NCBI RefSeq assembly: GCF_009830945.1
Contig: NZ_VWVV01000005.1
Coordinates: 62,001-126,000 of the forward strand
DNA length: 64,000 bases
Direction of reading: 5' to 3'
Source: Nocardiopsis sp. FR4
Lineage (GTDB): Bacteria; Actinomycetota; Actinomycetes; Streptosporangiales; Streptosporangiaceae
Position numbers and translations under genes: made by a program. Within the stretch, counting starts at the first letter, position 1, and each line of letters starts with the position of its first letter. This document shows, one piece after another, positions 34,101 to 40,673 of the stretch. The notes under the pieces are model-generated. The model saw only the letters and a list, made by a program, of their open reading frames with translations. It ran no database searches and had not been told where the DNA came from.

Positions 34101-35467
34101 AAGGCCGGGTTGCGCGACTCCCGCTCGTCGATGGGCGTGTAGCCGTCCGACCCGAACGCGCTGGTGTCGTCGCCCGTGGACAGGTAGAGGTTGCCGTCGG
34201 CGTCGAAGTCGATGTCGCCGCCGACGTGGCAGCACATGCCCCGGGTGGTCCCGACCTCCAGCAGCACCTGCTCGCTGCCCAGGTCCAGGGTGGGGGAGTC
34301 GCCGTCCACGAACCGGAAGCGGGAGAGGTTGTTGTGCGCCTCGTAGGGCTCGAAGTCCTCCGGTGGGCCGTCCGAGGGCGCCCCACCCGGGGGGACGCCG
34401 TCGAGAACGGGCGCGTAGTAGACGTACACCCACCCGTTCTCCTCGAAGTCCGGGTCCAGGGCGATGCCCTGCAGCCCGTCCTCGTCGTGGTTGTACACCG
34501 GGATCTCGGTGATCACCTCGGTGGTACCGCTGTCCGGGGACCACAGGCGCACCTCGCCGTTGCGGGCGGTGTGCAGCGCGCGGCCGTCCGGCAGGACCGC
34601 CAGGCCCATGGGTTCGCCCATGGCCTCCGCGCCCCGCGCGAGGGTGACCTTCTCGAAGTTGTCCCACTGCGTGGCGCCGCAGTCGCCGTCGGCGGTTCCG
34701 GCCGCCCAGCGCAGGCCGCCGAGCAGGTGCTGGGCGAACTCCGGTTCGGAGTAGGACTCGACGGTGTGGCCGCCGCCGGTGTACCAGGACCGGCCGCCGT
34801 CGTAGGCCTGGCACCACGCGATCGGGTGGTCCCATCCCATCTGGCCCGCGGGATCGGCCTGGTCCTCGTAGGAGGCCTCGTTGAGCCCGGCCAGAACGTG
34901 CACGTCGCCGCGGGGGGACAGGTTGAAGTCGTACCACTCGTCCCTGCGCTCCCAGCTGCTCGGCAGGTGCGCGGTGGAGGGGTGGACCCTGTCGTTGACC
35001 ATCACCTCGGCGGTCTGCGTGCCGGGCGGGTGGCTCGCGAAGTAGGCGCCGACGAGCCCGCCGTACCACTCCCAGTCGTAGTGGGTGTCCGATGCGGAGT
35101 GGACGCCGACGAAGCCGCCGCCGCCTCGCACGTACTCCTCGAAGGCGGCCCGCTCGTCCTCGTTGAGCACGTCGCCGGTGGTGGACATCCAGACCACCGC
35201 GTCGTAGGCGGCCAGGTCCTCGTCGTTGAACACCGAGGAGTCCTCGGTGTGGTCGGTCCGGAAGCCGTGCTCCTCGGCGAGCGCCTCGATGAGGGCGACG
35301 CCGTGGGGGATCGAGTCGTGCCGGTAACCGGTGGTCTTGGAGAAGATCAGCGCGTTGAACGAGTCCTCTCCGGCCTCGTCGGCGTGCGCGACCGGTGCGG
35401 TCAGGGAGAGCGCCGTCGTGAGACCGGCCGCCAGTGCGGCCAGTGTCAGCAGGGGTCTCTTCTTCAT
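31136..35467 (-). CDS. Secreted ThuA/PQQ-type sugar dehydrogenase/3-keto-glycoside hydrolase multidomain protein
   Basis: The 1443-residue protein has a signal peptide ending near APVAHADE. The domains in order are: ThuA trehalose-utilisation fold about 36-255 (ALIFSKTTGYRHDSIPHG, GFVGVHSASDTHYDWEWYGG); sorbosone/glucose dehydrogenase propeller about 270-728 (EDGLQGIALDPDF, CCHVGGDIDFDADGNLYLST, RNPFRFSVDQ); PKD about 732-812 (YAWSFGDG); CBM6-like about 926-1056; Ig-like about 1066-1154; DUF1080/3-keto-disaccharide hydrolase about 1169-1354 (LWDGASLDGWAM, HQTGAVYG); and a helical FIMAH-like tail about 1362-1443. The DUF1080 family cleaves 3-keto sugars after an oxidation step. Putting an oxidase-type propeller and a keto-glycoside hydrolase on one chain suggests a stand-alone oxidative glycan cutter. 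Confidence 0.88.
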   Translation of the reverse strand: MKKRPLLTLAALAAGLTTALSLTAPVAHADEAGEDSFNALIFSKTTGYRHDSIPHGVALIEALAEEHGFRTDHTEDSSVFNDEDLAAYDAVVWMSTTGDVLNEDERAAFEEYVRGGGGFVGVHSASDTHYDWEWYGGLVGAYFASHPPGTQTAEVMVNDRVHPSTAHLPSSWERRDEWYDFNLSPRGDVHVLAGLNEASYEDQADPAGQMGWDHPIAWCQAYDGGRSWYTGGGHTVESYSEPEFAQHLLGGLRWAAGTADGDCGATQWDNFEKVTLARGAEAMGEPMGLAVLPDGRALHTARNGEVRLWSPDSGTTEVITEIPVYNHDEDGLQGIALDPDFEENGWVYVYYAPVLDGVPPGGAPSDGPPEDFEPYEAHNNLSRFRFVDGDSPTLDLGSEQVLLEVGTTRGMCCHVGGDIDFDADGNLYLSTGDDTSAFGSDGYTPIDERESRNPAFDAQRSSANTNDLRGKLLRITPTADGGYDIPEGNLFPPEEYGEDRTRPEIYAMGLRNPFRFSVDQRDGTVYLADYGPDANEPDPERGPQNTVSWHTITEPANIGWPYCIGDNSAYVDYDFGSRTSGEAFDCDAPVNDSPRNTGLEELPPTTPASIWYGYEESEEFPHLGTGGGAPMGGPAYHFDPELESDTQWPEYYDGIPLLYEWDRDWIKQVHLGDDGGVLDITETVPDIGLANPMDMEFGPDGSLYVLEYGSGWFGGSEDSALSRIDYTGHSRAPVADISATPTSGPAPLEVEFSAEGSRHPGGLSMEYAWSFGDGAASDEIAPTHTFEDPGRYTVVLTVTDSAGRTGTATTTVTAGNTAPQVSFDTPRDGQFFHWGDEIPFTVDVADAEDGVIGDGIDCADVEVTASLGHDRHAHPWTQYDGCEGVSATETDGGHGHDMNIFWVLQAEYTDSGADGVPGLSGSAGVTLRPARTQAQYFTDSRGVQTESTTDPRGGLVNVGWIGHGDWTAYDTVNLAGVGEMGFRVASAGTGGTIEARMNAPDGELLGSVDVPVTGGWQDWTDVTMDVTDPGETFTLYLVFTGEGPPVEDGLFNINYFDAVLGGHGGHGPETVLTSPADGATFEEGEDVALAAEVTDHAEAGVERVEFLVDGEVVATVAEGDYEATWEAVEGEHEVSAVATDGNGATGASATATITVGEAGTEPPECSPPDAEDGYTPLWDGASLDGWAMAGPGGFDVVEDGDGCALETRGGMGLLWHELEMESYRLKLDFLTPEESDNSGVFVGFPDPGNDPWAAVGEGYEIQIDPYGAPAGDPVHQTGAVYGFRAADSHPAEVGAWNEMEIEVDAPMIRVWINGELVNEFESTDPARDLSSGHVGLQNHGEADQVRFRDIRVQELETAEPVTFAEVHERIDALEADGALTVSEARRLVPQLTLAEHHLNVGRPAQAGRALNRFVEVAEAVADDGAREELLELADRLRPLVDDE

Positions 35468-35700
35468 GCGGAAACCTCACTCGGGGGGTGGAAGTGAGTC
35501 GATGAGTCCGTGCGGCGTGCCGGCGCCGACGGCAGGGGCGGCCCGGCGGTCGCGGGTCCCGTCGGGGACCCGTGTGGCTGTGGCCGGCGGGCGGGGGGTT
35601 CCTGCTATCAGGTTCGGGAAGCGGGGAGGCCGCCTCATCGGTGTCTCAGCCCATACCGGCTCCTCTCCTCGGGAACACGATCCGCCCGCTGTCCGCCGGT
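35468..35700 (-). repeat. Leader/promoter region of the ThuA gene, copy 1 of a duplicated segment
   Basis: About 230 bp directly upstream of the ThuA start aligns along its length with 36049-36280. Shared blocks include GAGTCGATG, CGTGCGG, GGTTCGGG, GGGGAGGCCGCCTC-like and CTCCTNTCCTC. In transcript direction both copies hold a GAGGANAGGAG stretch and a CCCGAACC core flanked by GC-rich pairing segments, so a structured leader RNA is conceivable. Loose likeness to riboswitch motifs did not extend to a full consensus. Confidence 0.55.
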
Positions 35701-36009
35701 GCCCTCACGCGGCGCCGACCGGACGGTTCTCCCGGGAGGACCGGGCCGTCCCCCGCGTCGGCGTCCACGCGGCGGGGACCCCCTCGCCGGAGCGGAGCCC
35801 GGGAGGGGGCGGCCCGGCGACCGGCGCTCCTACGGAGAGTGTGGCCTCGATCACTGGCATGCCCGGAACGGTACGCCGGACTTATGACGATGGTCAAGCA
35901 TAAGTTGGCAGATCTAGACGCATTAGCCGGATGTCCGCCGGGCAATAGTGACTGTGCCTCGACGCCCGTAGGAGGGAAGACACACTGTCAGAAACGGGAG
36001 ACGGACTGT

Positions 36010-36057
36010 GACGGAACCGCGTTCCTCCGTCGCGTCCAGCGGGGGCCTCCTCGTCAT
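36010..36057 (-). pseudogene. Remnant of a duplicated ThuA-gene 5' end
   Basis: At 36055-36057 a minus-strand ATG sits in the same place relative to the duplicated leader as the ThuA start codon at 35467. The next codons (MTRRPPLDA) still resemble MKKRPLLTLAA of the intact gene, after which similarity stops. Only the beginning of a former second copy remains, followed by unrelated sequence. Confidence 0.55.
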
Positions 36058-36280
36058 GTGGAGACCTCACCTGGGGCGGAAGCGAGTCGATGGGGCCGTG
36101 CGGTGTGCCGGTGTCGAGGGCGGCGGCGCTCCGGGGGCCGCGGGTCCCGCGCGGCCGTGGCCGGTGGGCGGGGGAGGGCCTTCCGTCGGGTTCGGGGGCG
36201 GGGCGCCGCCTCGTCGGCACCTACCGCCTCCTTTCCTCAGGGAAACGGTCCACCCGTTTTCCGTCGACACGAACACATGG
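36049..36280 (-). repeat. Duplicated ThuA-gene leader, copy 2
   Basis: This segment aligns with 35468-35700 from the start-codon-proximal GGAGACCTCAC through GAGTCGATG, GGGTTCGGG and CGCCTCCTTTCCTCAGGGAAA. The two copies lie about 580 bp apart in the same orientation. It no longer leads into an intact gene. Confidence 0.6.
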
Positions 36281-36884
36281 TGCTGACGGCACGGAAATCG
36301 GGGGAGAGTCATACCGTTCGGAGTGCCCTGTTCTCAGCACTGGCATTGTCATCGGCGAACGGCGCGATAGCTAGGGGATGGGGAATAGTATTCGCCTGGA
36401 AGGGCGGCGGAGTTCGTCTGTTCCGAATGGACTGTGTCGCGGGTGCGCCGCCGGTGTCCGGAGCGGTGCGGTGCCGAGGAGCGGGTGGCGGCCGGGCTCC
36501 GGGATCAGTCGAGTGCCTGGTCGGAAGCGGTTCTCGCGGAACCTTCAAGTGCTCCGGACCCCCGTCCGCCACGAGGGGCGTGGCCCATTCCCAGTCCCGT
36601 GTTCGCCGTTTTTTCCGGCATGGTGACCTTGGCCGCTGGCGCAGTCATGGCGGTGCTGGGAAATCCCATGGGCGGCAAAGCAGAAGTTGACAGATATCTC
36701 CGCATTCCGCTAACAGCGGCCAGTCGATACGTCCTGTGCTTTTCCTGTGAATGGCCGGGGGTGCGGTCGCGGACAGGGAAGGCGGCTCACCACTCTTGGG
36801 AGTTCCGGGGAGGAGGGCGCGATGTCCCCGGCGGCCCAGGGCCGTGCTCCTCGCACCGCACCGCTGGTAACGCACGGCAAGGTT

Positions 36885-36913
36885 AAACGTGAAAGCTATG
36901 GCCATATGTGGCC
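36885..36913 (+). repeat. Conserved upstream element, copy 2 of 3
   Basis: AAACGTGAAAGCTATGGCCA followed by TATGTGGCC matches position for position the element at 40445-40473. The core GGCCA-TATG-TGGCC is a perfect inverted repeat and a plausible regulator site about 80 bp upstream of the -35 region of the LamG gene. Confidence 0.7.
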
Positions 36914-36981
36914 AGGATGGCTCACGGTTCCACATGGATGTGCTTTTGGGCATGCCGTGCGCGCATGGGCTCTGTGTTGTG

Positions 36982-37023
36982 AAGTGGATCACTTGGAAGG
37001 TGTTCTCCCGGGCCTGCTAGCTT
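36982..37023 (+). promoter_or_regulatory. Promoter and operator-like repeat of LamG gene 37112
   Basis: The inverted repeat AAGTG-GAT-CACTT (36982-36994) overlaps a -35-like TTGGAA (36993-36998). An extended -10, TGCTAGCTT (TAGCTT at 37018-37023), follows after a 19-nt spacer. The same arrangement occurs at the paralogous gene at 40674. The 88-nt leader that follows is also conserved between the two genes. Confidence 0.6.
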
Positions 37024-37111
37024 CACCTCGCATCCCAGGACGACCACCGGCCGTGTCCCGACGGCACGGACCCCACAGGTGATTCCCCACCCTGGGTTAG
37101 AAAGCCCTGCC

Positions 37112-38917
37112 ATGCCCCGCCGTGCCCGGGTACGCGGCGCCGTCCTTCTGGCGCCGGTACTGCTGTTGCCCGCCCTGCCCGCACCCGCCCTCGCCGTGGA
37201 GGCGCCCCAGGTCACCTCCGCCGACTACCCCGCCGGGGACGAGTTCCACGGCTCCCCCGGCCAGCCTGGCGAGTTCACCTTCTCCAGCAACGGGGCTGAG
37301 GAGGTTGAGCGCTACCTCTACGCCCTCAACGACAGCTCCTGCGTCCACGAACTCATCCCCGAGGAACCGGACGGCTCGGTGACGGTCACCCTCACCCCGC
37401 GCCTGGGCGGCCCCAACCGGATCTACGCCCGCACCGTCGACACCTCCGGTAACTCCTCCGACTGCGTGCTCGTCTACTCCTTCCTCGTCGCCGAACCCAG
37501 CGACCCGGTGGTCCACCTCCCCTTCGACGAGGGCCAGGGGAACCGTGCCGCCGACCCCTCCAACCCCGGACAGGGTGCCGCCCTCTCCGAGGGCGTGGAG
37601 TGGGTCCGCGGCCGGGTCGGCACGAACGAGAACCCCAACACCAACCCCTCCCCGCGCATGGAGGGGACCGCGGTCCGCATCGACGGTGATCCCGGAGCCT
37701 ACGACGAGATCACCCTCGACGACTCCGCCGTGGACACCTCCGGCACCTTCTCCGCCGCGGCCTGGGTGAAGCTGGACGGTCCCCACACCGACCACGTCGC
37801 GGTCGCCCAGGAGGGCGCCGGACAGAGCGCCTTCCACCTGGGGTACCAGGGCGACACCGGCCGGTGGGTGTTCAGGATGACGCCGGGAGAGGGGCACAGG
37901 GGCGGCTCCCCTGAGGGAACCTCGGTCGCCTCCACCGCCCCCGCCGAGGCCGGGGTGTGGACCCACCTGTTGGGTACCCACGACGAACGGACCGGTGAGA
38001 TCACGCTCTACGTCGACGGCGTCGAGCAGGGCGGTGCCACACATTCGGAAGCCTGGGACGCCCAGGGGCCGCTGACCGTCGGGCGCGCCCTGGCCCAGGG
38101 CGCGGGCGACTCCCACTGGTCCGGTGCGATCGACGAGGTCCGGGTCTGGGACCGCCTCGTCCTGGACGAGACCGTGTCCGACACCGAGACCGCCTCCGAG
38201 GTGTGGCGCCTGGCCAACCGCCCGCTGGCCGCCGAGGGCCGGTGGATGCTCGACGAGTGGGACGGCACCTCAGTGGAGGACGCAACCGACCACGGCTTGG
38301 ACGCCACCCTGCACGGTGATCCCCTCACCGCGTGGAACACTGCGGAGAACGGCGTCACCGCATCACCCGGTGTGCGGTTGAACGGCGGGGGCGAGTACGT
38401 CGAGGCCTCCGGCTCCGCCGTGCGTACCGACCGCAGTTTCAGCGTCGCGGCCTGGGTGCGTCTGGACGGGGCGGCTGACGGTGTCGACGCTAACGCCGTC
38501 AGTCAGGCCGGTGCCCACCGGAGCGGTTTCCGGTTGGGCTACCAGGGTTCCCAGGGCAAGTGGGTGTTCACGATGCCCTCCCACGACGAAGCGCACGGCA
38601 CCGAGGCGTCTGGAGACGCCCACGCCTACTCCACCACGGCGGCCCGATTGGGGGAGTGGACCCACCTGGCGGGGGTCTACGACCACGCCGCCGGTGAGCT
38701 GGTGCTCTACGTCAACGGCTCCGAGGAGTCCCGAGCCAGTGTGGGCCACGCCTGGCACGCCGACGGTCCGCTCCGGATCGGCAGCGCCCAGCACGGAGGC
38801 TCCAACACCGGCCACTGGACCGGCGACATCGACGACGTCCACGCCTACCAGGGCGTCCTCACCGACAGGTCGGTCTCCTGGGTGTACACGGGCGAGTTCC
38901 CCAACGTGCACGGCTGA
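37112..38917 (+). CDS. Secreted protein with two LamG (concanavalin-like) domains
   Basis: The 601-residue protein has a signal peptide (VLLLPALPAPALA). A short beta domain follows (PQVTSADYPAGDEFHGSP with FTFSSNG and YLYALNDSSCVHE), similar to the repeat before LamG units in RHS-linked proteins. Two LamG folds come next, about 115-330 and 345-600, each with LFDEGQGNRAAD-like first strands, HLGYQG or RLGYQG, WTHLLGTHDERTGEITLYVDG and WTGDIDDVHAYQGVL. LamG units bind sugars or surface ligands and sit on the cell exterior. It is a near paralogue of the C-terminal half of the protein at 40674 but lacks its N-terminal domain. It shares the promoter and leader with that gene, suggesting co-regulation. 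Confidence 0.85.
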   Translation: MPRRARVRGAVLLAPVLLLPALPAPALAVEAPQVTSADYPAGDEFHGSPGQPGEFTFSSNGAEEVERYLYALNDSSCVHELIPEEPDGSVTVTLTPRLGGPNRIYARTVDTSGNSSDCVLVYSFLVAEPSDPVVHLPFDEGQGNRAADPSNPGQGAALSEGVEWVRGRVGTNENPNTNPSPRMEGTAVRIDGDPGAYDEITLDDSAVDTSGTFSAAAWVKLDGPHTDHVAVAQEGAGQSAFHLGYQGDTGRWVFRMTPGEGHRGGSPEGTSVASTAPAEAGVWTHLLGTHDERTGEITLYVDGVEQGGATHSEAWDAQGPLTVGRALAQGAGDSHWSGAIDEVRVWDRLVLDETVSDTETASEVWRLANRPLAAEGRWMLDEWDGTSVEDATDHGLDATLHGDPLTAWNTAENGVTASPGVRLNGGGEYVEASGSAVRTDRSFSVAAWVRLDGAADGVDANAVSQAGAHRSGFRLGYQGSQGKWVFTMPSHDEAHGTEASGDAHAYSTTAARLGEWTHLAGVYDHAAGELVLYVNGSEESRASVGHAWHADGPLRIGSAQHGGSNTGHWTGDIDDVHAYQGVLTDRSVSWVYTGEFPNVHG

Positions 38918-38936
38918 CCGCACGCGCGGCCTTCGG

Positions 38937-38980
38937 CCCCCCTCCTGGTCTCCGGCGCTCGGCTGGAGGCCGGGAGGGGG
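38937..38980 (+). terminator. Terminator after LamG gene
   Basis: CCCCCTCCTGGTCTCC pairs with GGAGGCCGGGAGGGGG with two mismatches around an 11-nt loop, 20 bp after the stop codon at 38917. Confidence 0.7.
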
Positions 38981-39234
38981 TCGTGCCACAAGAAGTACCC
39001 GCCGGGTACCCCCGCCAGAGTGAAACCGGCCGCGGTCTCCCGTTTCCAGGACCGCATGAGCACCGCCGTGGCGTGAGGGGCGTCCTCTCCGGAGAAGGCG
39101 TGCAGAGGAACCGGAAGGCCGGCGGGGCCGGGGTGGGGCCGGTTCGGCCACCGCCGCCAGGTCCGCGCGCACCGTGGGCAGCACGTGAGCGCCCGCTGCA
39201 GGGGGTACTCGCTTCTTCGTGTGCCGGGGTGGGG

Positions 39235-39657
39235 CGGGTGACCGCGTTGGACTGTGTGCCGGTCCGGGTATCCCCCGGTGAGCTGGCCGCCGCGGTCTGC
39301 ACCTCCGTGTCGGGCAAGTCGGGTCTGCTGGCGGTGACCGCGACCCTTGCAGAAGGTGGGGATCGTATTCCAACTGCCCAACCTGTTGGGAGTCCTGACA
39401 GCCGTCGAGCAGTCGCTGGTCGCCGAGCACATGCGCGGCCGTTCTCCACGCCGGGCGGGCGCCACCGCCCTGGAGACCTGGGCCGCGGTCGGGCTTCGTG
39501 TAAGGAGCACCGGCGTTCGCACCAGCTGTCGGGTTCCGAGCACCAACGGGTGAACATCGCGAGGGCGTTGGTGGGACGGCCGAGCGTCCTGCTGGTGGGC
39601 GGGCCGACGGCGGCGCTGGAACACGAACCGGGCCCCGTGAACCCTCCGTCGCCGTAG
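39235..39657 (+). pseudogene. Decayed ABC transporter ATPase (MacB/LolD-like)
   Basis: Three pieces of one ATPase appear in two frames. VTALDCVPVRVSPGELAAAV with SVSGKSGLLAV is a damaged Walker A region. After a frameshift near 39346, VGIVFQLPNLLGVLTAVEQS is the Q-loop. After another shift near 39500, HQLSGSEHQRVNIARALVGR and VLLVGGPTAALE are a signature motif (LSGGEQQR in active proteins) and a Walker B whose Asp-Glu has become Gly-Gly. About 30 residues between Walker A and the Q-loop are missing. No start codon or partner permease remains. Such ATPases normally pair with FtsX-type permeases. Confidence 0.8.
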
Positions 39658-39725
39658 GCGATGATCCGTTGGGGGAACTCGTCTGGCGTCCCCGGCACAG
39701 CCGGTCTGATCGCGAGGAAGTGGAC

Positions 39726-40166
39726 ATGAACCGTAGTTCCGCGACGGTGCGGGGGTGGGCTGAGCACGTTCTCCTGGGCCTGGGAGAGGCCGACGGTTTC
39801 TCACTGGACGTCAGGAGAGTGGGAGATGTGTACCAGCTGCTCCTCCACGACGGTTTCCCCGCCGCTCCGGAGGAGACCCTGCACGCGGAATCCGGGGAGG
39901 GCGCCGAGCCGGGGGTGATCGCCGTGCTGTCCGTCGGCGGTGACGGGTCCTCCGTCACGGTGCAGCTGCCGGACTCCCTCCCGGACGCCGAGGCGGTGGC
40001 GATGCTCGCCGACGTGTTCCAGGACGAGGTCCTGGAACACCGCTTCGGTGCTCTTCTCCCGCGATGCCCGGGGCATGCCCACCCCGCGGTGGCGGAAGTG
40101 GTGGAGGGAGTGGCCTGCTGGGTCTGCCCGCGAGGTGGGGGAAGCGCCCGCCCGGTGCTCTCCTGA
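39726..40166 (+). CDS. Hypothetical protein, 146 residues
   Basis: The frame starts at ATG 39726 after GAGGAAGTGG. It encodes a mixed alpha/beta protein without signal peptide: VRGWAEHVLLGLGEADGFSL, VGDVYQLLLHDGFPAAPEE, PGVIAVLSVGGDGSSVTVQLP and ADVFQDEVLEHRFGALLPRC, with a Cys/Pro-rich tail. I do not recognise a family. Strong third-position GC and a sensible ribosome site argue it is a real gene. It lies between the ABC relic and the RHS locus on the same strand, so it may be part of the island. Confidence 0.6.
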   Translation: MNRSSATVRGWAEHVLLGLGEADGFSLDVRRVGDVYQLLLHDGFPAAPEETLHAESGEGAEPGVIAVLSVGGDGSSVTVQLPDSLPDAEAVAMLADVFQDEVLEHRFGALLPRCPGHAHPAVAEVVEGVACWVCPRGGGSARPVLS

Positions 40167-40444
40167 GACAGATCCCGGGCGGTAGCGGTGTCGCGCGCTC
40201 GCCGCAGCCCAGAGCGTGCCCGCACAACGTTTCTCCGGGCGTGGGCAGATGTTCATCTGACGCGGTCGCCCGCAGGACCCCGGTCACGGAAGTCGTTCGG
40301 CCCTCTGGGGGAGGGCTGCCGAACACCTCGTTCACGGGTACGCGTTCTCACCCCTCGGGGAGGGGAGTGAGGGGACCGCGAGGAGCCATCGCGTACTTCT
40401 TGGCCACACGGGGTGTTCGTACTGCTAGTAGGCATGTCAGCGCC
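40167..40444. other. Intergenic stretch upstream of the LamG/RHS promoter
   Basis: No gene is visible in this 278-bp stretch. It ends at the conserved element shared with the other LamG genes. Confidence 0.5.
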
Positions 40445-40473
40445 AAACGTGAAAATTTTGGCCATATGTGGCC
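40445..40473 (+). repeat. Conserved upstream element, copy 3 of 3
   Basis: AAACGTGAAAATTTTGGCCA followed by TATGTGGCC is the best-preserved copy, with the perfect GGCCA-TATG-TGGCC inverted repeat. It lies 81 bp upstream of the -35 region of the LamG/RHS operon. Confidence 0.7.
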
Positions 40474-40542
40474 AGAGTGGGTCTTTATTCCAGATGGGCT
40501 GATGTTTGCCCATGTTGCAAACGCACATGCTTTGTGATGTGA

Positions 40543-40583
40543 AGTGAGTCACTCTTGGGGTGTTTCCCTGCGCCTGCTAACTT
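40543..40583 (+). promoter_or_regulatory. Promoter and operator-like repeat of the LamG/RHS operon
   Basis: The inverted repeat AGTGA-G-TCACT (40543-40553) precedes a -35-like TTGGGG (40555-40560), a 17-nt spacer and the extended -10 TGCTAACTT (TAACTT at 40578-40583). A conserved leader of about 90 nt follows, with a CCGTG...CACGG stem and no strong ribosome site before ATG 40674. The same layout occurs at 36982-37112. Confidence 0.65.
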
Positions 40584-40673
40584 CACCTCTCGTCCCAGGA
40601 CAACCACCGGCCGTGTCTGGATGGCACGGACCTCCAACAGGTGATCCCCCACCCTGGGTGAAAGAGCCCTGCC

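Larger units (their letters stand above)
35701..36884. other. Gene-poor region of about 1.2 kb with duplicated leader and remnant
   Basis: No intact gene is visible on either strand. The only recognisable content is the second copy of the ThuA leader (36049-36280) with a remnant of the gene start. AT-richer patches near 35880-35960 and 36290-36400 break the GC trend, suggesting insertions or decayed DNA. Open frames here lack ribosome sites and family matches. Confidence 0.6.

Noticed and set aside
35560..35700. Possible TPP or c-di-AMP riboswitch before the ThuA gene (CTGAGA and GAACCTGATAGC on the minus strand)
   Set aside because: Only isolated motifs match. The remaining conserved blocks of both riboswitch classes are absent, and the second copy of the leader does not preserve CTGAGA.
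35572..36690. 372-codon plus-strand frame in the intergenic region
   Set aside because: It crosses both leader copies and AT-rich patches, has no ribosome site and no recognisable domain.
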